From the NCBI RefSeq assembly GCF_038502225.1, contig NC_091352.1:22197216-22261215 (forward strand): a DNA stretch of 64,000 bases, read 5' to 3'. Made by a program: the position numbers and the translations under genes. Positions 32,153-42,540 of the stretch are shown here, piece after piece. The notes under the pieces are model-generated. The model did not search any database. It had not been told where the DNA came from and saw only the letters and a program-made list of their open reading frames with translations. This stretch comes from Cherax quadricarinatus (lineage: Eukaryota > Arthropoda > Malacostraca > Decapoda > Parastacidae). How positions within the stretch are numbered: position 1 is the stretch's first letter; the number at the start of each line of letters is the position of its first letter.

Positions 32153-32538
32153 CGATTGACTGGGAAAACCTGGAGCCCCATAGGGGCCCCGAAACATGGA
32201 GAGCCAAGATGATGGATGTGGTACTGGAAAACCTCATGCATACACATGTTAGAGACACTACCAGAGAGAGAGGTGAGGATGATCCAGCAAGACTGGACCT
32301 TGTATTCACCTTGATTAGTTCGGACATCAAGGATATTATGTATGAAAGGCCCATAGGAGCTTAGTGATCATGTGGTTCTGTGCTTTGACTACATAGTTGA
32401 GCTTCAAGTGGAGAGAGTAGCAGGAATAGAATGGGAAAACCAAACTACAGAAGGGGGGACTACTCAGGCATCAGGAACTTCCTGCAAGACGTTCAGTGGG
32501 AGAGAGAAATGACAGGAAAACCAGTACAGGAAATGATG
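32152..32538 (+). pseudogene. CR1-like LINE ORF2 fragment: endonuclease C-terminus and linker
   Basis: 'DWENLEPHRGPETWRAKMMD' and 'GEDDPARLDLVFTLISSDIK' are typical of the end of the APE endonuclease in CR1-group LINEs. After a stop at about 32362 the linker continues in another frame (GDYSGIRNFLQDVQWEREMT-like), matching the fragment at 9960-10575. It follows the (CA)n tract directly and is cut off by the hammerhead-like element at 32539. Confidence 0.78.
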
Positions 32539-32577
32539 TGACTTGAAAAAGCCCACCGTGTGGGCGAAACGTTGTCA
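32539..32577 (+). ncRNA. Hammerhead-like motif, copy H4
   Basis: Outer helix TGAC (32539-32542) pairs fully with GTCA (32574-32577). Core TTGAAAA plus one extra A (32543-32550). Helix II GCCCAC-CGT-GTGGGC (32551-32565), six pairs. GAAA at 32566-32569, C-G step, GTT as the cleavage-triplet equivalent. Followed by AATAAA at 32577-32582. Compared with the consensus CUGANGA, position 3 is U and position 8 is A, a pair that would remain complementary. Confidence 0.65.
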
Positions 32578-32627
32578 ATAAAGGATCACATTATACTGAA
32601 CATGTGTTTATATTTCCAATGGTAGAG

Positions 32628-32770
32628 GAGGCAGAGGTAAACAATGATAGACGAGGCAGAGGTAAACAATGGTAGTAGGGGCAGAGGTAAATAATGGTAG
32701 ACGAGGCAGAGGTAAACAATGGTAGAAGGGGCAGAGGTAAACAATGGTAGACGAGGCAGAGGTAAACCAT
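32628..32770. repeat. 25-bp minisatellite
   Basis: Six units of gaggcagaggtaaacaatggtagac with small changes. 32771-33209 to its right has nothing I can identify. Confidence 0.9.
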
Positions 32771-33247
32771 AAGGAAGAGCGAAGTGAAACACGTGTGTAG
32801 ACAATGTTTACTGGAGACCAGATTGAAAAATTCACGGTAATGTCTGGTAAGACAAGTTGGCAAGATAGTTCAGGGAGATAAGACAAGTTGAGAAGATAGT
32901 CCAGGGAGATAAGACAAAAGGACCAGAGGCCCACTCAAAGGTCCAGAAGGTTGCTGATAGGGAAATTAGATAAAAAATAATTACTTATATGGAAAAATAA
33001 CAGATTAACATATCTGGTAGGTCAGTATATTCAATTAATTAAAAAGAGAAATTTAGAAAACGGAATAAGAAAAGCCAAAAGAGATCATGAAGTTAAAGTC
33101 GCAACGAACTCAACGAATAACTAAAGTATTCTTTCATGAAAATAAGAGAAAGATTATGGACAAGACAGATACAATTATAAGCTGTTCAGGTTAACTGACT
33201 GAATAAAGTAAAAGGACACAAGTGCAACTAATGTGACATTTTATTGT

Positions 33248-33282
33248 GGCAACGTTTCACTTTCCAGGAGCTTTATCAAGCC
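33248..33282 (-). ncRNA. Hammerhead-like motif, copy H5
   Basis: Minus strand: outer helix GGC/GCC (three pairs), core TTGATAA plus A, helix II GCTC with AAGT (decayed, one mismatch and one wobble), loop CTGGA, GAAAC, GTT. It is the diverged partner of H8. Confidence 0.5.
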
Positions 33283-33572
33283 GTTACGAACAGTGAATCG
33301 ACGTGTTCAGTCCATCAATCTTGAACAGAATACAGCATATGTGCGGAGAAGTAACTTATATACCGTAGGCAGGAGAGGTGCAGCAGATGTAGGTGGTGTC
33401 ACATTTGTTCAATGTGGAAGTAGGTCGTGCCCAAGGGTTAGGCAAGCGAAGAATTCTCAAGTATTAAGATCCCAAGAAGTTGCAGTGTCTGACAGGATTG
33501 TAAATGAATGGTTCAGAGAACCGACACGTTGATAAATTAGACACATGTGCAACTCTTGGGTATCTTTATTGA

Positions 33573-33607
33573 GGAAACGTTTCGTCACACAGTGGCTTCC
33601 TCAGTCC
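33573..33607 (-). ncRNA. Hammerhead-like motif, copy H6
   Basis: Minus strand: outer helix GGA/TCC (three pairs), core CTGAGGA (fits CUGANGA) plus one A, helix II GCCAC-TGT-GTGAC (one mismatch), GAAAC, GTT. Followed by AATAAA. Confidence 0.65.
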
Positions 33608-33670
33608 ATACAAAGGAGAATCGTGAAGAGCAGGAGGAGAAGGAGGTAATCAGTCCCTCAACCTTTGTAT

Positions 33671-33705
33671 GCACTGATGAAGCCACTGTGTGGCGAAACG
33701 TTTCC
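33671..33705 (+). ncRNA. Hammerhead-like motif, copy H7
   Basis: Core CTGATGA (33674-33680), the canonical hammerhead sequence, plus one A. Helix II GCCAC (33682-33686), TGT loop, GTGGC (33690-33694): five pairs. GAAA at 33695-33698, C-G step, GTT. The outer helix is weak here (GCA against TCC, one pair), whereas the partner copy H6 has GGA/TCC. Confidence 0.65.
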
Positions 33706-34457
33706 TCAGTAAAGATACCCAAGAGTGGCACATGTGTCTAATTTATCAACATTTCGGTTCTCTGAACCATTCATCTACAATCCTGTCAGACACTGCAACT
33801 TCTTGAGATCTTAATACTTGAGAATTCTTCGCTTGCTGTTACTCAGTCTTTTCTAGTTTCTTTTTATTTAAAGGTTAAATACTTCTTAGATATTCATAAA
33901 TATCTATTAATATCACTTCGTCAGAAACTTTCATTCACATAAGAAAACACTTAAATATAATGTACATCAATATGGTCACTACACTTGTTAATGATCAGAG
34001 GAATATTACTGCTTCCTCAATAAGGACATTACTTGTACGCAAGTACATACATTAAGAGGGAACACTTTCACTGAGTAACTCCCTGGCATAAGGAATATAT
34101 CACTTAAAGTTATAAACTTGATACATGTCGTCACATCGTAAACTGAGGGTAACAGTATATAACTGTCCGCAGACTTCACATCAGAATAAACCTCAAGCTG
34201 GTTCAGGAGTTTCTACAACACAATTCTCTATCCAAGTGAGAATAAGCTGGAGTACTGGAGGGGTAGCTCAGTCAATGCACACTGAGTCGGCAGGGAGAGC
34301 GAACTGAATTAACACAGTTAATTCCTACATGACATCAACTCGCCAAAGGGGAGAGAGAACAATAGGCTAAACTACCCTCTAAGGACATACCTTATTTCAA
34401 CTCTTAGCCAGCTGTTACTTACCTACCCAACACATTACTCAAAATACACACACACAC

Positions 34458-34459
<2 letters not shown>

Positions 34460-34516
<57 letters not shown>
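34460..34516. repeat. (TA)n microsatellite
   Basis: Pure TA tract preceded by a short CA run. Confidence 0.96.
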
Positions 34517-34522
<6 letters not shown>

Positions 34523-34940
34523 CATACCCGGGTATATTCCTAAATCAGATAATATTATAATATTAAGTGGATAATATATATATAAATTGATCTCATTATG
34601 ACATTGGCCATAACACTTGCCTAACCCTTGGGCACGACCTACTTCCACATGGACAAATGTGACACCACTTACGGCTCCTGCACCTCTCCTGCCTACGGTA
34701 TATAAGCCACTTCTCCGCTCATATGTTACAAACACTACTTGGACACAGAGGGTACATATATGCTCAGAGTGAGGTGCAACACTAGTAGCAGAACAATTAA
34801 CTTGCACATGAGTAAATGGATATAAAAGCAAATTACAAGTTAATTGTTCTACCATATTATATTACTACTACTACTACCACTAGTATTACACCTCACTCTA
34901 AGCCTATATAAACCCTCATTGTCGATGTACTGTTTGTAAC

Positions 34941-34975
34941 GGTTTGACAAAGCTCCTGGAGAGCGAAACGTTGCC
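34941..34975 (+). ncRNA. Hammerhead-like motif, copy H8
   Basis: Outer helix GGT (34941-34943) with GCC (34973-34975): two Watson-Crick pairs and one G-U. Core TTGACAA plus A, helix II GCTC-CTGGA-GAGC (four pairs), GAAA (34965-34968), C-G step, GTT. Positions 3 and 8 are U and A. Followed by ACAATAAA. Confidence 0.62.
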
Positions 34976-35083
34976 ACAATAAAAAGTCACTTGTGTCCTT
35001 TTACGTTACATATTGTCGGTAATTCTACCAAAATATATACTAGCTGACTGAGAGTTAGAAACAGATGTGCTCAGTCTTCAACA

Positions 35084-35350
35084 CTTATCACAGTAAAGTA
35101 TCACAAAAGATAAGTACAGTAACATACAAGAACAGTACAGAACAGTAACACAGATCAGTACAGTAACACAAAAGCTCAGCACAGTAGCACAGAAGATCAG
35201 TATAGTAGCACAGAAGATCAGTACAGTAACACAGAAGATCAGTACAGTAACACAGAAGATCAGTACAGTACAGTAACACAGAAGAGTACAATAACAGAAT
35301 AGTATAGCACAGTAACACAGAAGAGTACAGTACAGTAACACAGAAGAGTA
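35084..35350. repeat. ~21-bp degenerate tandem repeat
   Basis: About a dozen units of agtacagtaacacagaagatc with variants. The Leu/Cys-rich minus-strand frames here are artefacts. Confidence 0.88.
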
Positions 35351-35559
35351 CAATTCAGTAACATAACCGTGGCTACTGTCAGGGAGGCTGGAGTGGGAAT
35401 AACACCACCCTGGCTACTGTCAGGGCTAATGTTGAGGTCGACGCTTTGGAATCAAAATCATTAATCCAAATCTTGAATTATAAATAGCAATTATAAATAG
35501 CAACAATAAAATTATTTGCGACCACTGTCAGCCTCAGACCTTGCCACGTGGAGGCCAGT

Positions 35560-35673
35560 GGTTCGTCTTTAAGGTCCGCCCCCCCCTCACCTTCCCCAGG
35601 TTCATGTGCCCAGGAATCCATCCGTGGGCCCCCAGATGTCTCCCCTTCCTCACTTCCCTAAGGTCAGCATCAC

Positions 35674-35704
<31 letters not shown>

Positions 35705-36720
35705 CCAGCCTCAGCCGTCCCCAGGTTCATGTATCCAGGAATCCATCCGTCCGCCTCCGGATGTTTTCCCTTCCCCACTTACCCAAGGTCAGCCTCAACC
35801 ACAACCTTTCCCAAGTTCATGTATCCAGGAATCCATCCGCTCGCTCCCGGATGTCTCCCCTTCCCCACTTACCTAAGGTCGGCGGTGCCTTCCCCGGATC
35901 AGTGTCTCCAGGAGCCCACTTATGTCACCTCAGGTGGACTCCCTTCCCCACTTCCCCAGAGTCAACGGTATTCTTGCTTTCCTTAGGATCATGTATCCAG
36001 GAATCCATCCGTCTACCGCCAGATGTCTCCCCTTCCCCACTTACCCAAGGTCAGCCTCAACCACAACCTTCCCCAATTTCATGTATCCAGGAATCCATAT
36101 GTTCGCTCCCGGATGTCTTCCCTTCCCCACTTACCTAAGGTCGGCAGTGCCTTCCCCGGATCAGTGTCTCCAGGAGTCCACTTATGTCACCTTAACTGGA
36201 CTCCTTTCCCCACTTCCCCAGAGTCAGCGGTATTCTTGCTTTCCTTAGGATCATGTGTTCGCCCTCGGATGTCTCCCCTTCCCCAAGTCAGCCTCAACCA
36301 CAACCTTCCCCAAGTTCATGAATCCAGGAATCCATCCGTTCGCTCCCGGATGTCTCCCCTTCCCCACTTACCTAAGGTCGGCGGTGCCTTCCCCGGAGCA
36401 GTGTGTCCAGGAGTCCACTTATGTCACCTCAGGTGGACTCCCTTCCCCACTTCCCCAGAGTCAACGGTATTCTTGCTTTCCTTAGGATCATGTATCCGTC
36501 TACCGCCAGATGTCTCCCCTTCCCCACTTACCCAAGGTCAGCCTCAACCACAACCTTCCCCAAGTTCATGTATCCAGGAATCCATCCGCTCGCTCCCGGA
36601 TGTCTCCCCTTCCCCACTTCCCTAAGGTCGGCGGTGCCTCACCCGGATCAGTGTCTCCAGGAGTCCACCAGTGTCACCTCAGGTGGACTCCCTTCCCTAC
36701 GTCCCCAGAGTCAGCGGTTG
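35560..36720 (+). repeat. ~250-bp tandem repeat, about four copies
   Basis: The phrase 'cagcctcaaccacaacc' recurs at 35790, 36052, 36289 and 36539. Each unit also holds 'catgtatccaggaatccatc', 'ggatgtctccccttccccac' and 'tgtcacctcaggtggactcc'. Stop-poor C-rich composition leaves all three forward frames open for 100-200 codons. A (CT)n run lies at 35680-35699. No domain is recognisable in these Pro/Ser-rich readings, so I call it satellite-like. Confidence 0.85.
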
Positions 36721-36761
36721 CCACCTTCAGTGACCTTGCTGGGTGGAAACTTTGTCTTGTC

Positions 36762-36875
36762 TAGCTGGTCTACGGTAGAGACTGTCCAGGTGGGTGGAAT
36801 TACTGGAGGGGACACACACAGAAAACTGCGTCCAGTAATTACTCCCACCAAGACAGCCTGGACCGTAGGTCAGCT
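36762..36875. repeat. Imperfect inverted repeat (about 45-nt arms)
   Basis: 'agctggtctacggt...gaattactgga' at 36762-36807 faces 'tccagtaatt...accgtaggtcagct' at 36831-36875. It directly follows the tandem repeat; both may be parts of one foldback element. 36876-37234 is AT-rich without features. Confidence 0.75.
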
Positions 36876-37234
36876 AGACGCCACCAAGCTGCCTCACAGT
36901 TCCGCCACCTCCGAGAGGCTAATTAACATAAATTTTGGAAATCCTTTTATATTGCACTATAAATTTATACTATGTACGAGCTTTTCTTGCTTATTTATCA
37001 GTTTAAAAGTATTTGTGAGTATTTTATTTTATGTAGATGAATGTCCAAGTGTTGAAGAACTTTTCCACCTCCGTCAAAACTGTATTAAATGTTACACTGT
37101 TTTCATTTTCATATGACATTGAAAGGTTAACAAGCGCACAAACATACACATATATAAGTATTTTCACATACATTTATACGCTGGTTTACGGTATTTTGAC
37201 GATATTCTTTGTGAAACATGTAAATATATAAAGA

Positions 37235-37334
37235 NNNNNNNNNNNNNNNNNNNNNNNNNNNNNNNNNNNNNNNNNNNNNNNNNNNNNNNNNNNNNNNNNN
37301 NNNNNNNNNNNNNNNNNNNNNNNNNNNNNNNNNN
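37235..37334. other. Assembly gap (100 N)
   Basis: Exactly 100 N; the true size is probably unknown. It truncates the ORF1 fragment to its right. Confidence 0.99.
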
Positions 37335-38245
37335 CTTCCAAGTTGCTCATCTTCAATCTGAACAGTACTCCTCACCATACTCAAGTTATCCTCAGCAACC
37401 TGCTTCTCAAAGGATTTTTCCTGCACGTTCACCAGTAGGCCTTCCTCTACCCGCACGTCACCAATCTGCACAGTCTTCCCGTTCTCCATGGCAGATGCCT
37501 CACTTCCACTAACTGTGACAGTGATGGGCTGGTACCCACCAGTGGCAGCTCACGCTCCACTTCCTCACTCCAGGAAGTGCCACTTCTATGTACAGGTGAC
37601 TCATCAGCATGACCCACCTCTGGTTCTGGCTCTTTCACCATCTCACTACCTAGGTCCTTTCTCCGCTGCCATCTCCCACACTGGGCCGCCATATGGTCAT
37701 ATGCACCACATAACCTACACGTCTTCTGCTGCCCAGCGTAGTACACCATTACCTGTGTCCTAAATGCTTCCAGTATGACGTAACAGGATGGCATGCCTCA
37801 ACGCCATCTTGATCGTGAACGTACCATCCGGCAAGCCGGCATACGCCCCATCCGTCCATTTACCAGCCATAGCCAGGTGTACAGGTCCATACTGTTCAAA
37901 TACATACCGCAGATCAGTCTCGTCCGCCTCAAATGGCACATTTCGGACTTTCACCCATGGGTAATGCTTAGACACGTCGATTAGTCGAACACGTATCGCT
38001 GAATTAACGTCCACGCTCCTGTCCTGGTACTTGTCAACCAGCCGTTCATACACTCCAGCTGATCTCAGCTTGACGAAAATACGATAGGCACCATTTGGTG
38101 CCACACAATACAGTTCTTGATCCGCAACACTATAGGTGTCACGGATAATTTGCGGTAAAAGCACTTGTGCAGACTGAGGCGTTATCGCACCACGCAACAA
38201 TTCAATGCAAACCGTGTGCAAACGCCTTCTCACAGACTGCGCCAT
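37335..38245 (-). pseudogene. Second Tx1/L1-like LINE ORF1 fragment (gag-like, CCHC)
   Basis: From the ATG at 38245 ('MAQSVRRRLHTVCIELLRGA') through 'VRVRLIDVSKHYPWVKVRNV' type wording and 'FEADETDLRYVFEQYGPVHL', which I read as RRM-like, to 'YAGLPDGTFTIKMALRHA'. A frameshift near 37790 moves the reading to 37794-37447, which holds the knuckle CRLCGAYDHMAAQC. The rest is lost in the gap. It is a close relative of the ORF1 at 6364-8000 and shows what that one looked like before the SINE insertion. Confidence 0.82.
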
Positions 38246-38339
38246 GTTGTGAAAATATAAGTCTCCTCCAATGGCCAGCAGAGGGCAGTAGTCACACGTC
38301 CGCACTCTGCTCAGGTCAAGCGGCGAATGTGAGACAGGG

Positions 38340-39285
38340 AGATTAGGATCTTATGGCTAATCATTAACAAGTTAGATCTTAAGCTAGGACTTAGTTGTAG
38401 GGGTGTACCTGTATAGTCTTAATTGAGGGGGTTTCTTGCCCCGTTCTTGAGTGGGGAGAACCAATTTGACATGATAATGTGATAATTTTAGTTTTGGATT
38501 ATATTAAATATTTACATAATCTTGTTTTAAAGATGAGGTAGCATGTAATGTTTGCTCTTATATTTTACGTGTAAACTCCATGTTATGTAATGTTGTCATG
38601 ACAGTTGGAATTTCATGGTTGATGCATTATTATTGATATTACATATTGTGGGTGTATATTCTTCCGCTGATACAGGTGTGTGTGTATAGGAAGGTAATGT
38701 CCAAATCTGTTTTCGTATGTACTTTCATAGTTTTGTGTTTTTTGTTCTTGCAACACCAACTTATGGTAAATTCCCATTACGGTTTAATGAGGTAAGGGTA
38801 TATACCCTAATTGTTAGGTTACTTAAGGTATTACTTAGAACGGTCCATGTAAATATTTTTGGCTGCATTGGCATTATTAATTATTGTAAAAGAAGGGGTT
38901 CTGTAGGAAATGTTGTGGGATGTGTAACTGGTTGTCATATGGTTATTGGCTATGGGGTTATTTTAAGTACTGGGATGGTGTGATAGAGGTCATTGTTAAT
39001 ATCCTGTATAGTTCTTCTTTTATTAAACTCTTATGCATTCTTGTATTTGTTGTAAGTTATAAATAAAAATATATAGAAACATGTTTGAGGATATGTCATT
39101 TATTTATGTACTAATGTTTAAGGCTTTAATTTTTGTTATAATGTTATATGTATTGTTGTATGCTTTTATATGATATTTCATCGTGTATGGTTTAGGGAAA
39201 TACTAGTTGGCTTAGGTGTAAATATCGGATATGTGCTGCAGCGTACTTTATAAGGTGTATTATGTTCATGTATTAGGTTTTGTAT
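38340..39285 (+). mobile_element. Tx1/L1-like LINE 3' UTR remnant, continued at 46393-46484
   Basis: T/G-rich, AT-rich DNA resembling the 3' UTR at 2463-3999. The tail 'ttttaaataaaatataaaaa' at 46465-46484 matches the tail of the 2241-4023 insertion. The I-group LINE (39286-46392) sits between the two pieces, so it landed in an older 3' UTR. The frame 38717-38983 has no domain. Assignment is by composition and the shared poly-A end only. Confidence 0.5.
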
Positions 39286-40011
39286 CCTCTTCAAGGGGGG
39301 CTCCTTGGCGTGGTGAAGAGGCTCTTGGTCTGAGGAATTAGACCTATCGGTCTTCTTCCTCAGACCGAACCTAATTACCCCCCAATCTCCCCTCCCCTAT
39401 CCCATCCTCCCCTTTTTCCTTTCCTCCTCCCCCTCACCACCCCTCCCTTTTGCCCTTCCTCTTTTTGTCCTTTGGGATTTCTCCCACAGGCGCGCTAGTT
39501 CCTAGGTGGAGGAAAGGATACCGGGGTCCATCCCATTCCGTTGAGGTTCTTAGCGGTGGCGTAGTTTGCCGTGGAATCTGGATCGCCTGGGGATGTCCCG
39601 ATCCCTCTCCGGTATCCCGGAGTAGCTTTGGGTGTCTTTCGGGCAACGAGTGTATCTCTGGAAGCCACCTTTCGGATTCCGGGGGTGGTGGCCGAAGGAG
39701 GTATGCTTTGTGACGGATATCCGGCCGCCCTCTCTTTTGTCCACCGAGGTAGCTCGGCAGATGTGAGGTTGCTATCCCGGATTGTTAGTTTACTAGCATG
39801 ATGGGTAGGGTATGGCACGGGTTCCATGCTGCATCTGCGCTACTTGCGGTGCTGAGGTCCTCTTGGGCGCGGAGGGAGATTTCTGGCCCTTTCATTCCTC
39901 CTAGGACCTATCCCTCCCCGGTCCCCCCTTTTTTTTTTTTTTTTTTTATTTTTATTTTCTTTTCTTCTTTCTTTTTTTTCTTAAAAACAAAAAGAAAGAA
40001 GTAACCTAACC

Positions 40012-41916
40012 ATGGCAGCCCTAGTCCATGAACCTGGTACCCCCGGGCCCCTTCTTGATACCGCACCCCGTTCTGACCCCGCCTCGTCTTTGGACCACTC
40101 TTCAGACATTCCTCATGCCTCTGTACCTATTGCCGGTGCTGTTTCCTCACCCGCTTCAGGTACTGAGGCCTCGACTGACTCCTTCGATTTATCGGACCTT
40201 CGCTCTCCTCTGACTATGCTTCCGGCCTCTCCCTCTACGGTGCGGCAATTTTCAAATCGCCGACCCGTTCCACGTCGGACCAACTCTGGTCCCACGCCTA
40301 AACGCCAACGACAATTACCTGCTGATGATACTTCTCCACCTTCTCGTTCTTCTCAGAAACGATCGACACGTCCTTCACTACCTTTCCACGCTCAGTTTCA
40401 GACTGAACAGTGGACTAAATTCTTCACTTTACGACCAACTTCCTCTACTGCCTATCTTTCTGACCATAGTATTGGCAAGGCACTCCTACGCCATGTTGGT
40501 AAAGATATTTCTTTTCATGCTCTTAAGAGCGGTACGTGCATCATTACCATACAGAATGCTACCCAGGCTCATGAGCTCTCTCGTCTTTCCCATATCGATA
40601 CTGTTCCTGTCACTCTTGAAAAACATCATTCCCTCAATTCTTGTAGTGGTACCGTCATTCTGCCCCATACCATAGTTCAACAAAATTTCCAGACATGTGG
40701 CACTGACATTCTAGAACAGCTGGAACTCCAAGATCTCCCAATCCTCAAGGTAGACACTTACGTTCTTCCTGCCCGTGGGCGGAGACGATACCCTAGCAAT
40801 GTGGCTCGTTTAACTTTTGACAGCCGAGAACTCCCATCCTCAGTTTATATAGCAGGACACCGGTTACAAGTTCGAAAGGTGATCCCTACACCACAACAGT
40901 GTAGAAATTGCTGGCGATTTGGCCATCCAGCGAAATATTGCAGATCTATCGCCGAATGCCCAGTCTGTGGTGCCGATGACCATTCTAATACGTCTTGCAA
41001 TCGATCTCCCTCTTTCCTTAACTGTCATGAGGCTCACCCTTCGTACTCTCGCCGTTGTCAGGTCTATTTAAACGAGCGGGAAATCCGTTACCTCAAAGAG
41101 ACAGAAGGTCTCCCTTATGCCATGGCAGTTTCTCATCTCCGCCTCCAAGGGAGACTCCCACGTGCTTCTTATTCCCGTGTTTCAAAACGTCCCACGACTT
41201 CTGGTATCCCATCTTCTACACCCACCTCTGTGGTTACCTCTCCCATAATCACTCCTGTATCTAATCCTTTTGCTGTCCTTGGCTCAGACGTCCCTACTTC
41301 AACGCCTCAGTCTAATCTCGCTTCTTCGAGTTCTCTCTCAAAAGCCTCAGTATCGACGAGACCTCGTACGACACCTCCCAATCGTCCCTCTACTTCTCAA
41401 AAGTCAAAAAAAGGTCCGGTAACACCTCCTACCCATCTTCCACCTCCTCATTTTACCCTCCCTGTCTCTGTCCCTAGTTCTTCCCCTCTCACTGGCTCAG
41501 TTACAAGTGCAGAGGTTCACCCTCCTCCTCGTAATGTACCTTCCTCCCCTGTTCCCTCCCAAGTTTCTTCCTCTTCTGCCACCTCCCAGGTTCCTGCCTC
41601 CTCTGTCCCCTGCCACGCTTCTCCAGTTCCCTCCACCCTTTCGCCCCCCCCTACCTTGGTACAGTCCAATACAGTTCCAATCTTTACTCATCCTCCCCCT
41701 ACCATTCCCAATATTGTCTCCCATACGACATCTCTGAATTCCGAAACACTTGAAGCAATCTCTGAATATATTGCAGAGACCAAACCATCAATGGACACTG
41801 ATCCACCTTCCGCTCTTTCTCTCTCCTCTGCTCCATCTGCACAACTCCTTTCTTCACAGCGCACCGTTCCTTTGCTGCCTCCGTATGTGGACTTTTCTAG
41901 CCCTTCTAGTCCGTAG
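40012..41916 (+). CDS. I-group LINE ORF1: gag-like nucleic-acid-binding protein
   Basis: 634 codons, intact, start in good context (taaccATGGc). Residues 1-130 are Ser/Pro-rich and disordered-looking. About 135-290 form a gag-like domain ('FFTLRPTSSTAYLSDHSIGK', 'LQVRKVIPTPQQCRNCWRFG'). Knuckles: CRNCWRFGHPAKYC (about 298), CPVCGADDHSNTSC (about 316), and a third, NCHEAHPSYSRRC, with its first Cys missing. Residues about 395-634 are low-complexity Pro/Ser/Thr. Such proteins coat the LINE RNA and act as nucleic-acid chaperones in the RNP. It is followed after 35 nt by ORF2. Integrity of this frame contrasts with the damaged ORF2. Confidence 0.88.
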   Translation: MAALVHEPGTPGPLLDTAPRSDPASSLDHSSDIPHASVPIAGAVSSPASGTEASTDSFDLSDLRSPLTMLPASPSTVRQFSNRRPVPRRTNSGPTPKRQRQLPADDTSPPSRSSQKRSTRPSLPFHAQFQTEQWTKFFTLRPTSSTAYLSDHSIGKALLRHVGKDISFHALKSGTCIITIQNATQAHELSRLSHIDTVPVTLEKHHSLNSCSGTVILPHTIVQQNFQTCGTDILEQLELQDLPILKVDTYVLPARGRRRYPSNVARLTFDSRELPSSVYIAGHRLQVRKVIPTPQQCRNCWRFGHPAKYCRSIAECPVCGADDHSNTSCNRSPSFLNCHEAHPSYSRRCQVYLNEREIRYLKETEGLPYAMAVSHLRLQGRLPRASYSRVSKRPTTSGIPSSTPTSVVTSPIITPVSNPFAVLGSDVPTSTPQSNLASSSSLSKASVSTRPRTTPPNRPSTSQKSKKGPVTPPTHLPPPHFTLPVSVPSSSPLTGSVTSAEVHPPPRNVPSSPVPSQVSSSSATSQVPASSVPCHASPVPSTLSPPPTLVQSNTVPIFTHPPPTIPNIVSHTTSLNSETLEAISEYIAETKPSMDTDPPSALSLSSAPSAQLLSSQRTVPLLPPYVDFSSPSSP

Positions 41917-42540
41917 GAACCCTTACCTGCGGATTTCAAGTATCTTTATCATTGCCAATCATGGCCTATTTACAGTGGAATATACGCGGCCTCAGGGGTA
42001 ATCGGGGTGAGCTTCAGATGTTACTCTCCCAGTTTGCCCCTGTTGGTGTTTGCTTACAGGAACCAAAATTACACTCTGCTGTTATTTCTCACATCTCAGG
42101 CTATAATTTATTGTATTCTTCAGATCCTTTTCCTGATGGGACCTTTAATGAAAGTGCCCTTCTTCTCCGCACTGATATTCCGTACCATCAGCTATTTGTT
42201 CATACTTCGCTGCATTACACAGCAGCCCGTATCCACTTACATAGGTGGTATACGCTCTGTTCTTTATATCTCTCTCCTTCTCGGGCATTATCTATTCCGG
42301 ATTTTGTCTTCCTTGTTTCGTCATTACCGCCACCGATTCTGTTACTTGGTGATTTTAATGCCCACCATTTCCTCTGGGGGGGTCTCACTGTGATTCCCGT
42401 GGAATTCAGTTAGAGGCTTTTCTTGCCACCCACCCCGTCCATGTTTTAAATACAGGTACTCACACCCATTTTGATTCTCGGACTCATACTCTCTCTTGCA
42501 TCGATCTCTCAATCTGCTCTTCCTCCACCGCATTAGACTT

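Larger units (their letters stand above)
33442..33836. repeat. 395-bp near-perfect palindrome containing two hammerhead-like motifs
   Basis: 'gcaagcgaagaattctcaag' at 33442 is mirrored by its reverse complement ending at 33836. The arms stay alignable to the centre near 33639. Each arm includes 'gacacatgtgcaactcttgg' (or its complement) and one motif (H6, H7). The unpaired centre is about 33611-33665. Confidence 0.88.
33213..35010. mobile_element. Nested foldback complex with four hammerhead-like motifs
   Basis: Outer arms: 33213-33285 (minus) and 34941-35010 (plus) both carry a GAAACGTTGCCACAATAAAA-like motif and '(t)tgtgtccttttac'. Inner arms: 33336-33446 and 34616-34725 are inverted copies ('cttgcctaacccttgggcac', 'cctacggtatataagc'). 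Within the left part lies a further palindrome, 33442-33836. Between the arms are a (TA)n tract (34460-34516) and unassigned AT-rich DNA (33840-34450). No ORF with a domain; it may be the remains of inserted non-autonomous Penelope-like copies. Confidence 0.6.

Noticed and set aside
35541..36764. Several Pro/Ser-rich frames of 76-237 codons
   Set aside because: All forward frames are open at once because the C-rich tandem repeat lacks stops; no domain.
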